A DNA stretch of 64,000 nt from Antrihabitans cavernicola (GCF_008297975.1 NZ_VLNY01000002.1:620001-684000); one strand, 5' to 3'. Numbered from the stretch's first letter, positions 38,080 through 47,996 are shown. Notes: generated from the letters alone by a model not told the origin. Made by a program: numbers and translations.

Positions 38080-38604
38080 ATGGCTGTCTATGCGCTCGGC
38101 GATCGCGAACCCGATATTCACCCGGAGGCGTACGTCCATCCCGACGCCGTCGTCATCGGTGCGGTCACCCTCGCCAAGGGTGCATCGGTGTGGCCGCAGG
38201 CCGTGCTGCGCGGTGACTACGGGACCATCACCATCGGTGAGGACACCAATATCCAAGACGGTGCGGTCATTCATTGCACCCCGATCGATGCGACGGTGAT
38301 CGGCGCTCGTTGCGTGGTGGGGCACAACGCACACGTCGAGGGTGCGATCGTCGGCGACGAGTGTCTGATCGCGTCAGGTTCGGTGGTACTCAACGGATCT
38401 CGCGTCGGTGACGGTGCAATTGTCGGTGCGGGCGCCGTGGTCCCGTTCAAGTTCGACGTGCCACCGCGGCGAATGGCGCTGGGTGTGCCTGCCAAGATCC
38501 GGGACGGCTACGAGGTGCCGCTCGGACACACCGAGATCAACGCCAGCATGTATCGGGCGAACGCCTCGTACTACCGTGAATCGCTGCGCAGGGTGGACCT
38601 GTGA
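38080..38604 (+). CDS. Gamma carbonic anhydrase-family hexapeptide protein
   Basis: 174 aa left-handed beta helix with repeated hexapeptides ([53 protein letters not shown]). The zinc ligands typical of gamma-CA are plausible: His in VIHCTP, HNAHVEG. Many such proteins (PaaY/YrdA-like) have weak or unknown activity. ATG 38080; the ung GTG at 38601 overlaps the last codons, so ung is coupled to it. Confidence 0.88.
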   Translation: MAVYALGDREPDIHPEAYVHPDAVVIGAVTLAKGASVWPQAVLRGDYGTITIGEDTNIQDGAVIHCTPIDATVIGARCVVGHNAHVEGAIVGDECLIASGSVVLNGSRVGDGAIVGAGAVVPFKFDVPPRRMALGVPAKIRDGYEVPLGHTEINASMYRANASYYRESLRRVDL

Positions 38605-39275
38605 GCAAACCGCTGAACGAGGTGGTCGAGGCTGGGTGGGCATCCGCTCTCGCGCCTGTCGCCGCCCAGATCACCGCCATGGGCGACTTCTTGCGGGCCG
38701 AGAATTCCTCCGGCCGCGGCTATCTGCCCGCGGGTGCCAACGTGCTGCGCGCGTTCACCCAACCGTTCGCCGAGGTACGTGTCCTCATCGTCGGGCAGGA
38801 TCCGTATCCGACGCCCGGACACGCTGTCGGACTGAGCTTTTCGGTGGCGCCCGATGTTCGGCCTGTGCCGCGGAGCCTTGCCAACATTTTCACCGAGTAC
38901 GGCACCGACCTGGGTTTGCCGACACCAGCGACCGGTGATCTCACCCCGTGGTCGCAGCAGGGCGTGCTGCTGCTGAACAGGGTACTAACGGTGACACCGG
39001 GGACTCCCGCGTCGCACCGCGGCAAAGGGTGGGAAGCGGTGACGGAGCAGGCAATTCGTGCTTTGGTCGATCGACCCGACCCGATGGTTGCGATTCTGTG
39101 GGGGCGCGACGCATCGACGTTGAAGCCGATGCTGGGCGATGTCCCGACCATCGAGTCCGCGCATCCGTCGCCGCTGTCGGCGTCGCGCGGGTTCTTCGGA
39201 TCCAGGCCGTTCTCACGAGCCAACGAGCTACTCGACGAATTGGGCGCGGACCCGGTGGATTGGCGGCTGCCGTGA
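38601..39275 (+). CDS. ung: Uracil-DNA glycosylase, family 1
   Basis: 224 aa. Excises uracil from DNA. Motifs: water-activating [22 protein letters not shown] (~60-81) and the Leu-loop [24 protein letters not shown] (~180-203). GTG 38601 lies in the carbonic anhydrase stop, and its own TGA overlaps the GTG of the hydrolase downstream, forming a coupled series. Confidence 0.97.
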   Translation: MSKPLNEVVEAGWASALAPVAAQITAMGDFLRAENSSGRGYLPAGANVLRAFTQPFAEVRVLIVGQDPYPTPGHAVGLSFSVAPDVRPVPRSLANIFTEYGTDLGLPTPATGDLTPWSQQGVLLLNRVLTVTPGTPASHRGKGWEAVTEQAIRALVDRPDPMVAILWGRDASTLKPMLGDVPTIESAHPSPLSASRGFFGSRPFSRANELLDELGADPVDWRLP

Positions 39276-40132
39276 CCGACCCCGCAGCGCGACGGGTGAC
39301 CTTCACCGGGTTCGGTGGCATCGAACTGGTCGGCGATATGTGGGGCGACTCCGACGGTCCGTTGGTGCTGCTGCTGCACGGCGGCGGGCAGACGCGGCAC
39401 TCGTGGAAGTCGACCGGTGCGCGTCTCGCCGCGAGTGGGGCTCGCGTCGTCGCTTTGGATGCGCGTGGCCACGGCGAGAGTGCATGGTCCGTGGAACGCG
39501 ACTACCGGCGTGAAGCCATGGCACGAGATGTGGTTGCCGTGCTGGACGAGCTCGGCGAACCCGCGGTGCTCGTCGGTGCGAGCATGGGCGGGCTCAGTGG
39601 GCTATACGCGTCCACACTTGTCGGGCCCGACAAGATTTCCGCGCTCGTCCTGGTGGACGTGGTGCCACGTCCCGAGGAGGCCGGCATTCTCAGGGTCATC
39701 GGGTTCCTCACCCAGCATCGAGAAGGATTCGCGACGCTCGACGAGGCGGGCGCGGCGGTGGCCGCCTATCTGCCGCATCGACCGAAACCGCGCAGCACCG
39801 AAGGCTTGCGACGCAACCTCCGCCACCGCGACGGCCGCTGGTATTGGCATTGGGATCCGGAGATGTTCGACGGTACTCAGGACGATCCGAACCAAGTGGT
39901 CGCAGGGCTGGAAGCCGCGGCGCGTAATCTGTCGATCCCGGTGCTGCTGGTGCGGGGCCAGCTGTCCGATGTCGTCAGCGAACGCGGTGTAGCGGACTTC
40001 CTGGAGTTGGTCCCACACGCGCAGATTGCCGAACTGAGCGGAGCTGCTCATACCGCTGCAGGAGACGACAACGACGCGTTCACTCAGGCCGTGTGCGACT
40101 TCGTCGTCGCGCACGGCGTGCACGCGCGCTAG
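39272..40132 (+). CDS. Alpha/beta hydrolase
   Basis: 286 aa from GTG 39272 overlapping the ung stop (an upstream in-frame extension lies in ung and is a shadow). Nucleophile elbow [10 protein letters not shown] (Ser ~98), oxyanion [10 protein letters not shown], acid region [14 protein letters not shown] and the catalytic His in [15 protein letters not shown]. Consistent with 'peroxidase/epoxide hydrolase-like' members with an arginine after the elbow absent. Substrate unknown. The stop lies inside a 25-bp tandem duplication. Confidence 0.88.
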   Translation: MTDPAARRVTFTGFGGIELVGDMWGDSDGPLVLLLHGGGQTRHSWKSTGARLAASGARVVALDARGHGESAWSVERDYRREAMARDVVAVLDELGEPAVLVGASMGGLSGLYASTLVGPDKISALVLVDVVPRPEEAGILRVIGFLTQHREGFATLDEAGAAVAAYLPHRPKPRSTEGLRRNLRHRDGRWYWHWDPEMFDGTQDDPNQVVAGLEAAARNLSIPVLLVRGQLSDVVSERGVADFLELVPHAQIAELSGAAHTAAGDDNDAFTQAVCDFVVAHGVHAR

Positions 40133-40165
40133 TGGATTCAGCGTGCACGCGCGCTAGTGGAATCA
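40116..40165. repeat. 25-bp direct tandem duplication spanning two gene ends
   Basis: Two adjacent 25-bp copies (40116-40140 and 40141-40165) of GCGTGCACGCGCGCTAGTGG + ATTCA/AATCA, differing at one position. The first copy contains the TAG of the hydrolase gene and the second contains the TCA that is the TGA of the convergent enoyl-CoA hydratase gene. It is a recent tandem duplication at the junction between convergent genes. Confidence 0.9.
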
Positions 40166-40966
40166 GGTCGCGTCGCGTCCGATCTCCGAGAAGTTGGGAC
40201 GACGCTTCTCGATGAACGCGTCGACGCCTTCTCGACCCGCGGGTCCGTTCGCGGCCGCCGAGATGGATGCTGTCTCGCGGTCCAGTTGATCGGAGAGCGT
40301 GCTGGTCTCGGATGCGTGCAACAGTGCCTTGATCCCCGCATAAGCCGAGTTCGGTCCGGACGCGAGGGTGCGGGCAAGGCGCAGCGCCTCTTCCTGGACA
40401 ACCTGGTCGCCGACGAGCCGGGCCAGGATGCCGAGCCGCACGGCTTCTTCACCGCCGAGAACTGCATCGGTGAGCAGGATCTCCGCGGCTCGACCAGCTC
40501 CGACGATGCGAGGCAGTCGCCACGACATGCCGCCGTCGGGGGTGAAGCCGATGCCCGGATACGCCGGACGCATCTTGGTGGCGGGCCCGCCGATGGCGAT
40601 GTCGGCGGCGCAAACCAGGCTCATGCCCGCGCCCGCTGCCCAGCCCTGCACGCCGACCACAACGGGGACGGGTGCGCGGTCGAGCAGACGGAGAAAGTCG
40701 TGCAGGTGCTCGGCGACACCACGAACGTAAGCACCACGGTCGTCGGCGGCTGCGAACGCACGCACGTTGCCGCCCGCGCAGAAGTTGGGGCCGGTTCCGA
40801 CCAACAGGACGGCGCCCACGCTCGGATCGAGTTCGCGCAGTGCAACGGTTCCGGCCTCGATACCGTCGAAGTCGAGCGAAGTGCCGTTGGCAGCAGTGGA
40901 AACCGTGATGCACAGGACGCCGTCTTCGAGCACAACGTACTCGACAGCGGTGGGGGATTCGGTCAT
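40163..40966 (-). CDS. Enoyl-CoA hydratase/isomerase family protein
   Basis: 267 aa crotonase-fold enzyme. Oxyanion-hole strands: VGTGPNFCAGGNVRAFAAADD (~57-77) and GVQGWAAGAGMSLVCAADIAIG (~103-124), the catalytic Glu-type region at PAYPGIGFTPDGGMSWRLPRIVGAGRAAEILLTDAVLGGEEA. A Gly at the first oxyanion position and an Asp (TPDGG) rather than Glu make hydratase versus isomerase activity uncertain. The ATG (40966) overlaps the stop of the GNAT gene by 4 bp, so the two are coupled. Confidence 0.88.
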   Translation of the reverse strand: MTESPTAVEYVVLEDGVLCITVSTAANGTSLDFDGIEAGTVALRELDPSVGAVLLVGTGPNFCAGGNVRAFAAADDRGAYVRGVAEHLHDFLRLLDRAPVPVVVGVQGWAAGAGMSLVCAADIAIGGPATKMRPAYPGIGFTPDGGMSWRLPRIVGAGRAAEILLTDAVLGGEEAVRLGILARLVGDQVVQEEALRLARTLASGPNSAYAGIKALLHASETSTLSDQLDRETASISAAANGPAGREGVDAFIEKRRPNFSEIGRDAT

Positions 40967-41475
40967 TCTCGCACCCTATCGGGCGCCGTTCCGAGGGCCT
41001 GGCGGCGGATCATTCGAACCTCCATGACACCGCTGAACGGTTCGAGTCGCCGTGCGCCATCGGCGTCGAATCCGGACTTTCGGTAGAACGCCTCGGCGCG
41101 CGGATTGTCATCGAAAACCCACAGCGCCACGGGGTCGGGTCCGATCGCGGCGTCGAGCAAGGCCGTCGCAATCCCGGAGCCGTGAAACGAACCCCGCAGA
41201 TACAGTGCGTACAGCTCGCGGTCGACGGGAGCGCCCGGATCGCGAGTCGGTCCGGAGCTGCTGAAACCGATTACCACGCCGTGGTCGAGTGCAACGAACG
41301 TCTTGGCTGTTCCGCTTCGCCTGATCCGTTCCCACTGCTCGGCGCGTTTGTCCACGTCGAACGCGGCCAGCACGTGGTCGGGGACCATGCCACGGTACGA
41401 CTCGCGCCAGCAGTCGATGTGGCATTCGGCGAGGCTTCGCACATGGTTGGCGCCGAGTTCGCGGATGGGGTGCAC
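40963..41475 (-). CDS. GNAT-family N-acetyltransferase
   Basis: 170 aa from GTG 41475; the start at 41505 is inside the rpmB terminator hairpin and is rejected. The GNAT fold is clear: HVRSLAECHIDCWRESYRGMVP at the N-terminus, FVALDHGVVIGFSSSG, ELYALYLRGSFHGSGIATALLDAAI (acetyl-CoA pocket, ~110-135), VFDDNPRAEAFYRKSGFDADGARR. Substrate unknown. Coupled to the enoyl-CoA hydratase gene. Confidence 0.85.
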   Translation of the reverse strand: MHPIRELGANHVRSLAECHIDCWRESYRGMVPDHVLAAFDVDKRAEQWERIRRSGTAKTFVALDHGVVIGFSSSGPTRDPGAPVDRELYALYLRGSFHGSGIATALLDAAIGPDPVALWVFDDNPRAEAFYRKSGFDADGARRLEPFSGVMEVRMIRRQALGTAPDRVRE

Positions 41476-41480
41476 ACAGA

Positions 41481-41518
41481 CAACTGTGCCCCGGTGCAAT
41501 CGCACCGGGGCACAGTTG
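41481..41518 (-). terminator. Terminator between rpmB and the GNAT gene
   Basis: CAACTGTGCCCCGGTGC / GCACCGGGGCACAGTTG, a 17-bp perfect stem with loop AATC, 18 bp after the rpmB stop (read on the minus strand). It ends rpmB transcription and isolates the GNAT/enoyl-CoA hydratase pair. Confidence 0.85.
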
Positions 41519-41535
41519 GCGTTGAGCGTGTTGCG

Positions 41536-41727
41536 TCAGCCGCGGACGACCTTGCCTGCCTTGAGGCAGGAGGTGCACACGTTGAGGCGACGGGTGTTAC
41601 CGGGCGCGACCTGCGCACGGACGGTCTGAATGTTCGGGTTCCAGCGACGGTTGGTACGCCGGTGCGAATGCGAAACCGACTTCCCGAAGCCGGGGCCCTT
41701 GGCGCATACGTCGCAGACGGCAGCCAT
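41536..41727 (-). CDS. rpmB: 50S ribosomal protein L28
   Basis: 63 aa from ATG 41727, [32 protein letters not shown], ending with [14 protein letters not shown]. It keeps two CxxC pairs (CDVC and CTSC), the zinc-binding C+ form. Other actinobacteria often carry a second zinc-free L28, so this gene could be part of a zinc-dependent switch, but no such paralogue or Zur site is visible here. rpmB is divergent from the DAK2 gene, a neighbourhood conserved with recG across Gram-positives. Confidence 0.95.
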   Translation of the reverse strand: MAAVCDVCAKGPGFGKSVSHSHRRTNRRWNPNIQTVRAQVAPGNTRRLNVCTSCLKAGKVVRG

Positions 41728-41949
41728 AGTCGCGAACTCCTTGATTTCGTTAGGGTGTGTCTTGCTTCTTGTCATGGTGGCCCTGCGCGGTACCGATAAA
41801 CCACAGTGACCAGCGCTAGGCAACCCTGCAAGAGTAGCCGTAGCGGCTTCGATCCGCCAAACCGGTGGTCGTCGGCGAATCGTTGTCCCCGGCAAACGCT
41901 AACCTGACGGAGTTGGTCGGCATACCGGAGGCTTGGAGGGCTAGGCGCG

Positions 41950-43563
41950 GTGCTCGAGGTCCTTGAGGCGGTCGACGGCGACGCATTGCAGCGCTGGGGC
42001 CAGGCCTGCGTCGATCGTCTGACATTGCGTTGCGACGAGATCAACAACCTCAACGTCTTTCCGATCCCGGATTCCGATACCGGGACCAATCTGCTGTTCA
42101 CCATGCGTGCGGCCATGGACTCGGTGACGAGAAACACAGGCGATTCGGCCAGCGCACACGAGGTCGCGATGGCCATGTCGCGCGGCGCGACGACGGGGGC
42201 GCGGGGCAACTCGGGAATCATTCTTTCTCAGGTGATGCGCGGACTCGCCGTGTCCAGCGCCGACGGCCCGTTCACCGCGGCCACCTTGCGGGCGTCACTC
42301 GAGCTCGCGGCCGGATTGGTTCGCAATGCCGTCAGCGTTCCTGTCGAGGGCACGATCATGACGGTGCTCGACTGCGCGGCGTACGCCGCAGGCCGGTGCG
42401 CGGAGGACGCATCGATTTCCGAGGTTGCGCGGGCAGCCGCCGACGCCGCCGCAGAGGCACTGGCCGCGACTACCGACCAACTCGACGTGCTGCGAGATGC
42501 GGGCGTCGTCGACGCGGGCGGGCTCGGTCTCGTTGTGATGCTCGACGTGCTGGTCGGTGTGATCTCCGGACGCGAGCCGGAGCGGACCTTTGCTCGCAGC
42601 GAGCCCAGTCGCGATGTTCGTCCGACGCCCACCTTGGCCAGCGAGCAGTACGAGGTGATGTACCTGGTCGCCGACAGCGACGACGAGCGGATCGCCGAAC
42701 TGCGGACGCGGCTCGGTGCGATCGGCGACTCGGTGATCATCGTCGGGGACGGCGACGGCGGGTGGTCGGTGCATGTGCATTGCGCTGACGCAGGTGCGGC
42801 TGTCGAAGCCGGTTTGACGGCGGGCGCCTTGAGTCGGGTTCGCATCAACTGCTTTGCCCTCGACGCGGCGAGCCACCAGGTGGTCGAGGTTACTCATTCG
42901 GGAATCGCCGATCGCGCAATTCTCGCGGTGGCCGAAGGAGATGGCGCCGCAGCATTGTTCGAAAGCGAAGGCGTCATCGTGCTGCGCTGCGACGAGCCGA
43001 TCAGCGCGATTCAATTGTTGGCGGCCATTCGCAACGTTGCGCATCGCGAAGTGTTGGTGCTGCCCAACGGAGCCTTGTCTGCCCACGAACTGGTCGCGGT
43101 CAGTGTGGCGGCCCGCGACGCGAACCACGAGGTGGTGCTGCTGCCGAGTTCCTCGATGGTGCAGGCACTTGCGGCGATCGCCGTGCACGATCCGCAGCGA
43201 ATCGCAGTCGACGATGCCTTCGCGATGTCGGAGTGCGCATCGGCAACTCGGTGGGGATCGCTGCGAATAGCCGACGAACGCGCGTTGACGTTGGTGGGCA
43301 CCTGCGAGCCGGGCGATGGGCTGGGACTGATCGGAAGAGAAGTCGTGGTGATCGAAAAGGATGCGGAGTACGCGGGAACGCAATTGCTGGATCGCGTACT
43401 CGGATCGGGCGGCGAGCTGGTGACCATGCTGGTCGGTGGCAACGCCCCGACGGAGCTGATCGATCATCTGGCATCGCATGTCGCGCAACACCATCCGGGT
43501 GTAGACGTGATGATCTATCCAGGTGGGCAGCTCGGCGACCTGGTGCAGCTCGGTGTGGAATAG
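41950..43563 (+). CDS. DAK2 domain protein (YloV/FakA-like)
   Basis: 537 aa. N-terminal DhaL-type kinase domain (residues ~5-200) with the Mg-ATP motif NLNVFPIPDSDTGTNLLFTMRAAMD (~29-53) and RGNSGIILSQVMRGL. The C-terminal half is the FakA/YloV-type domain (VEVTHSGIADRAILAVAEGDGAAALFESEGVIVLRCDEP). In Firmicutes FakA phosphorylates fatty acids with FakB; no FakB is seen here. In M. tuberculosis the equivalent is annotated as Rv2974c/Rv2975c. GTG 41950. recG follows 8 bp after the stop. Confidence 0.85.
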   Translation: MLEVLEAVDGDALQRWGQACVDRLTLRCDEINNLNVFPIPDSDTGTNLLFTMRAAMDSVTRNTGDSASAHEVAMAMSRGATTGARGNSGIILSQVMRGLAVSSADGPFTAATLRASLELAAGLVRNAVSVPVEGTIMTVLDCAAYAAGRCAEDASISEVARAAADAAAEALAATTDQLDVLRDAGVVDAGGLGLVVMLDVLVGVISGREPERTFARSEPSRDVRPTPTLASEQYEVMYLVADSDDERIAELRTRLGAIGDSVIIVGDGDGGWSVHVHCADAGAAVEAGLTAGALSRVRINCFALDAASHQVVEVTHSGIADRAILAVAEGDGAAALFESEGVIVLRCDEPISAIQLLAAIRNVAHREVLVLPNGALSAHELVAVSVAARDANHEVVLLPSSSMVQALAAIAVHDPQRIAVDDAFAMSECASATRWGSLRIADERALTLVGTCEPGDGLGLIGREVVVIEKDAEYAGTQLLDRVLGSGGELVTMLVGGNAPTELIDHLASHVAQHHPGVDVMIYPGGQLGDLVQLGVE

Positions 43564-43571
43564 GGGAGTCC

Positions 43572-45815
43572 ATGGCAACTCTGACAGATCGACTCGATCA
43601 CCTGCTCGGTAACAAGGCGGCCACGCCGCTGGCCGAGGCATTCGACATTCAGACCGTCGAAGACCTGCTCCGGCACTATCCCAATCGCTATGCGACGCAG
43701 GGTCAGCCGCTCACCGAGGGGATGCCCGCCGACGGTTCGCACATCACGATCATCGGTGTGGTGGACAAGGCCGACCTGCAGCCGATGAAGAATCGCAAAG
43801 GCACCCTGCTTCGGGTCGTGATCGCGGCGGAGAAGCAAAAGGTATCGGCGACGTTCTTCAACGGGCAGAAGGTCAAGCACAACGTCAAAGTCGGTGTGCG
43901 CGCGATGTTCTCCGGAACCGCCAAGCACTGGCGTGACAGCTGGGGACTGAATCATCCGAGCTACCTGTTACTGCCGGAACAACGCGGCGAGGACGACATG
44001 TTCACCGTCGAGACGGTGAAGGGCGCCGGCGCGTTGAAAGGGATGGCACGCAGCTCGCAGGATCCCGGCAGCGGCGTCGACATGTCGATTTTCGAGCGCG
44101 ACCTCATTCCGGTGTATCCGGCGACGAGCAAGGTGGAGAGCTGGGACTTTGTATCCTGCATCAGGCAGGTGCTCGATCAGCTCGACCATGTGGACGATCC
44201 GCTGCCCGACGACGTTCGGCGCGAGCACCAGCTGATCGGCTTGGACGAAGCCTTACGGCTGGTGCACTTCCCGGAGACCAAAGACGAGGTGAAGCGCGCC
44301 CAGGACCGGCTTCGGTTCGACGAAGCCGTTGCGCTGCAACTGGTCATGGCCCAGCGCCGCCACGAGATGCACGGTCGAACCGCACCGCCGTGTCCGCCGA
44401 AAGTGGACGGGATCGCCGCGGACTTCGAGGAAATGTTGCCCTTCGAGTTGACGGCGGGACAGCAAGAAGTGGCCGACGAGATATCCGACGACCTGTCGCG
44501 TCCGCATCCGATGAGCAGGCTGCTCCAAGGCGAGGTGGGGTCGGGTAAGACGATCGTCGCGTTGCGGGCAATGCTGCAGGTGGTGGACGCCGGCCTGCAA
44601 TGCGCGATGCTGGCACCGACGGAAGTGCTTGCTGCGCAACACTACCGGTCGCTTCGCACGCTTCTAGGGCCCCTCGGGATCGCGGGCGAGCTGGGCGCAG
44701 CCGATCGCGCCACCAAGATTGTGCTGCTGACCGGCTCGATGTCGACCGGTGCCAAGCGTGCTGCGCTCTTGGACGTCGTGACCGGGGAGGCAGGCATCGT
44801 CATCGGCACACACGCGCTGATCCAAGACGCGGTCGAGTTCTTCGAGCTGGGCATGGTGGTGGTCGACGAGCAACACCGCTTCGGCGTCGAGCAACGAGAT
44901 GCGCTACGCGCCAAGGCAAAAGAGGGCATCAGCCCGCACCTGTTGGTGATGACTGCAACGCCGATCCCACGCACCATCGCCATGACGACGCTGGGCGACC
45001 TGGAAACGTCGACACTGCGAGAACTGCCGAGGGGACGTTCGCCGATCGTGAGCAACGTGGTGCCTGCCAAGGACAAACCGGCCTGGGTGGATCGGGCGTG
45101 GCAGCGGATCGGCGAAGAGGTGTCGAACGGTCGTCAGGCGTACGTGGTGTGCTCGCGAATCGGCGACGGTGCAAAGGACGACGCAGATCCGGAGAAGGCG
45201 CAGACGACGCATTCGGTGCTCGACATGTTCGACGAACTGCGCGCAGGGCCGTTGGCCGGTGTGCGGGTCGGCCTGTTGCACGGACGTATGCCATCGGACG
45301 AAAAAGACGCGACGATGCAGGCATTCACCGAAGGCGACATCGACGTTCTGGTGTGTACGACCGTCGTCGAGGTGGGTGTCGACGTACCCAATGCCACGGT
45401 GATGGTGATCGTGGATGCCGATCGATTCGGCGTCAGCCAGTTGCATCAGCTCCGCGGGCGAATCGGGCGCGGTGGGCATCAGGGGCTGTGCATCCTGATG
45501 AGCGAATCGAGTCAGGCCGGGCCGTCCTTTGCCCGGCTGCAGGCTGTCGCGGCAACCAACGACGGATTCGAGCTCGCGATTCTCGACCTCCGTCAACGGC
45601 GCGAGGGCGACGTGCTCGGCGCCGCCCAGTCGGGAAGCGATACCAATCTGCGGTTGCTGTCCCTGCTTGACGACCTCGAAACCATCTCTGCTGCACAGGA
45701 GTTCGCGCGCACAATCGTCGAAGCCGATCCAGATCTCAGCAATCACCCTGGGCTGAAAGCGATGACCCATGCTGCGCTCGATGAAGAGCGCTTGGAGTAC
45801 TTACTGAAGTCGTAG
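43572..45815 (+). CDS. recG: ATP-dependent DNA helicase RecG
   Basis: 747 aa from ATG 43572; the in-frame reading frame starting 43233 lies inside the DAK2 gene and is a shadow. RecG regresses stalled forks and processes branched DNA. Wedge/OB domain ~50-150, Walker A GEVGSGKTIVALRAML (~318), DEQH box VVVDEQHRFGVEQRDAL (~430), motif VI QLHQLRGRIGRGGHQG (~620-640). Complete and typical. Confidence 0.97.
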   Translation: MATLTDRLDHLLGNKAATPLAEAFDIQTVEDLLRHYPNRYATQGQPLTEGMPADGSHITIIGVVDKADLQPMKNRKGTLLRVVIAAEKQKVSATFFNGQKVKHNVKVGVRAMFSGTAKHWRDSWGLNHPSYLLLPEQRGEDDMFTVETVKGAGALKGMARSSQDPGSGVDMSIFERDLIPVYPATSKVESWDFVSCIRQVLDQLDHVDDPLPDDVRREHQLIGLDEALRLVHFPETKDEVKRAQDRLRFDEAVALQLVMAQRRHEMHGRTAPPCPPKVDGIAADFEEMLPFELTAGQQEVADEISDDLSRPHPMSRLLQGEVGSGKTIVALRAMLQVVDAGLQCAMLAPTEVLAAQHYRSLRTLLGPLGIAGELGAADRATKIVLLTGSMSTGAKRAALLDVVTGEAGIVIGTHALIQDAVEFFELGMVVVDEQHRFGVEQRDALRAKAKEGISPHLLVMTATPIPRTIAMTTLGDLETSTLRELPRGRSPIVSNVVPAKDKPAWVDRAWQRIGEEVSNGRQAYVVCSRIGDGAKDDADPEKAQTTHSVLDMFDELRAGPLAGVRVGLLHGRMPSDEKDATMQAFTEGDIDVLVCTTVVEVGVDVPNATVMVIVDADRFGVSQLHQLRGRIGRGGHQGLCILMSESSQAGPSFARLQAVAATNDGFELAILDLRQRREGDVLGAAQSGSDTNLRLLSLLDDLETISAAQEFARTIVEADPDLSNHPGLKAMTHAALDEERLEYLLKS

Positions 45816-45960
45816 GGCGACTTCGCGGACCTTTTTCGTACCTCGCGCCCCCGATCGGGGGAGCGAAGTGTGGATAACTGCCGCGAGGTGCCGCGTAACT
45901 CCGACGCCCGCCGGACCGATGTCCCTTTTACGTAGAACGACGCAGACCAGGGGGCTGGAC

Positions 45961-46569
45961 ATGGGTGGGTTTCGGAAATTGACGCGCGCGCTGATCGTGG
46001 TGGCGGCCATCGCGGTCGGAGCCGCGACTACCGCCTGCGGCGCTGACAGCACGGCACCGGCAAGCACAGCGCCACTTGGCGCGGCGCCGGTCAGTGCCAC
46101 GTACGAGTCGACTGACGCAGTGCAGCCTGCCGATTCGACCACTGCGGCAATCGCAGAAACTGTCGATCCGGCAGGGTTCTACGGCGATTCCGCCAGCGGC
46201 CCCGGCTACTTCTTCCAGTCCCCGACGGGAAACGTCACCTGCGGGATGGGCTTCGACAACGTCAACATCGGGACGGGGTGTCAGGCCAAAGTGTCGGTAC
46301 CGAGCACCACGGGCGTGACATGCCTCAACGGTGGCAACAGCGTGTATTCCAACTCGCTCATCAGCGGCGCCGCGGTGAGCCGTTGCGTGAACCAGCCGTT
46401 CTATGTCGGTGGCAGCGGAACCGGTGAAAACCTCGGTGGCCGGGTCCTCGAATACGGACAGTCCATCTCGATGCGCGGCAGCACCTGCACCTCTACTGTT
46501 TCCGGAATCACCTGCTCGGGAGGCGATTTCGGCTTCACCCTCGCACGAGACCGCAACGAAATCCGCTGA
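45961..46569 (+). CDS. Putative lipoprotein with a DUF6636-like C-terminal region
   Basis: 202 aa from ATG 45961. Signal peptide with lipobox (VVAAIAVGAATTACGAD; Cys ~25), then a Thr/Ala/Ser/Pro-rich linker to ~70. The C-terminal part is Cys-rich: SPTGNVTCGMGFDN, GTGCQAKV, GVTCLNGGN, SRCVNQPF, GSTCTSTVSGITCSGGDFGF, with pairing Cys suggesting disulfides outside the cell. The SPTGNVTC motif resembles DUF6636. Possibly equivalent to Rv2972c, which follows recG in M. tuberculosis; that is inference by place. Function unknown. Confidence 0.75.
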   Translation: MGGFRKLTRALIVVAAIAVGAATTACGADSTAPASTAPLGAAPVSATYESTDAVQPADSTTAAIAETVDPAGFYGDSASGPGYFFQSPTGNVTCGMGFDNVNIGTGCQAKVSVPSTTGVTCLNGGNSVYSNSLISGAAVSRCVNQPFYVGGSGTGENLGGRVLEYGQSISMRGSTCTSTVSGITCSGGDFGFTLARDRNEIR

Positions 46570-46574
46570 CGGAT

Positions 46575-47996
46575 CTACGCGTGCGGGTACGGTAGCTCCA
46601 CGCTGGTGTGTTCGGTAGTGAGGATCGCCCGACCGATCTGTGGAAAGGCGCGCTGGGCGCACGACGGCCGGTCGCACATCTTGCAGCCCGCGCCGATAGG
46701 CACGGCGACATCTGCGTCGTCGAGTTGCAGGCCCTTCGAGTAGACGAGCCGGTCGGCGTACTCGATATCGCAACCCAATCCGATGGCGAACGTCTTCTCT
46801 GCGTTGCCGTAGCCGTCGCTGTTGCCTGTGGTGGTCCGTGCGATCCAGAGGTAGCGGCGTCCGTCGGGCATCTGCGCGACCTGCGTCAAGATCTTGCCGG
46901 GACTCGAATACGCCTCGTGCACCACCCACAGCGGGCAGCTGCCTCCCACCCTCGAGAAATGGAATGCAGTGGCGGACTGGCGTTTCGAGATGTTGCCTGC
47001 GCGGTCGGTACGAACGAAGAAGAACGGTACCCCTCGTTGCCCGTGCCGTTGCAGAGTGCTGAGCCGGTGGCAGACGGTCTCGAAGCCGACTTCGAATCGC
47101 AGGCTGAGCAGATCGATGTCGTAGTGCAATTCTTCGGCCGACCGCAGGAATCTGCTGTACGGGAGAATCAGCGCGCCCGCGAAGTAGTTGGCGAGCCCGA
47201 TGCGGGCCAAGGTGCGCGATTCTCCGATCAAGGTATCGCCTGCGACGTCTACGATCGAGTCGATCTTCTTGTCGTGCAACAGAAATGCCAGAGTGGTCGC
47301 GATCTGAAACGCACGCTGACCCGGCTGCAGTCTGCGAGCGAGGGTCAAGGTGCGGCTTTCGCGGTCGTAGTGCCGCTTGGGTACCGATCGATCCGCGCCG
47401 TCGCCGCGGATGAGGACGGTGACATCGAGCAGTTCGGACATCAGGCGCGCGAGTTGTCGATCGAGCGATCCGATGGTGAGCTTGTGTTCGTCGAAGAGCT
47501 GCTCCGCCGCCAGGTCGAGGTCGGGTATGTGATTTCGCCTGTCGTAGAAGAAGTCTCGAACATCCTCGAACGGCATCGGAATTGCGGCTTCGGGTGACTG
47601 GGTACCAGCGAGATGAGCGGAGAACTGATCGAGCTGATCGGTCGCTGCATACAATCGGCGATGCATGGTCACCAAAGTCCTTGCCACGCCTGGCATCCTG
47701 GCGGCGAGCTCTTCGATCTCCGACATCGGGACGCTGGAGCCTATGGCGGAATCGACGAGGGCTTCGTGGAGATCCGAGACCAGGCGGGCATCCTTGTCGG
47801 CGGCGAAGAATTGGACGTCGAGATCGAATGTCGAGTTCAGTTTGAGCAGCACGGCTATGGTCATGGGTCGCTGGTCGCGCTCGAGTTGATTGAGATAGCT
47901 GGGCGAGAGATCCAGGGTCTTCGCGAGTGCGGCCTGGGTGAGTCCGCGCTCGTCCCGCAGACGGCGGAGTCGAGCTCCTGCGTAGATCTTGCGCAC
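46575..47996 (-). CDS. prpR: Short-chain fatty-acid/propionate regulator PrpR (XRE + ScfR family)
   Basis: 473 aa, GTG 47996. N-terminal XRE helix-turn-helix (GARLRRLRDERGLTQAALAKTLDLSPSYLNQLERDQRPM, residues ~7-45), then the ScfR/RamB-type effector domain. Near the C-terminus CKMCDRPSCAQR (~437-448) gives three of the Cys found in the iron-sulfur site of mycobacterial PrpR, with one more (LGCDIEYAD) upstream. It regulates the methylcitrate genes in M. tuberculosis; here it lies divergent from prpDBC. It binds acyl-CoA in homologues. Confidence 0.92.
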   Translation of the reverse strand: MRKIYAGARLRRLRDERGLTQAALAKTLDLSPSYLNQLERDQRPMTIAVLLKLNSTFDLDVQFFAADKDARLVSDLHEALVDSAIGSSVPMSEIEELAARMPGVARTLVTMHRRLYAATDQLDQFSAHLAGTQSPEAAIPMPFEDVRDFFYDRRNHIPDLDLAAEQLFDEHKLTIGSLDRQLARLMSELLDVTVLIRGDGADRSVPKRHYDRESRTLTLARRLQPGQRAFQIATTLAFLLHDKKIDSIVDVAGDTLIGESRTLARIGLANYFAGALILPYSRFLRSAEELHYDIDLLSLRFEVGFETVCHRLSTLQRHGQRGVPFFFVRTDRAGNISKRQSATAFHFSRVGGSCPLWVVHEAYSSPGKILTQVAQMPDGRRYLWIARTTTGNSDGYGNAEKTFAIGLGCDIEYADRLVYSKGLQLDDADVAVPIGAGCKMCDRPSCAQRAFPQIGRAILTTEHTSVELPYPHA

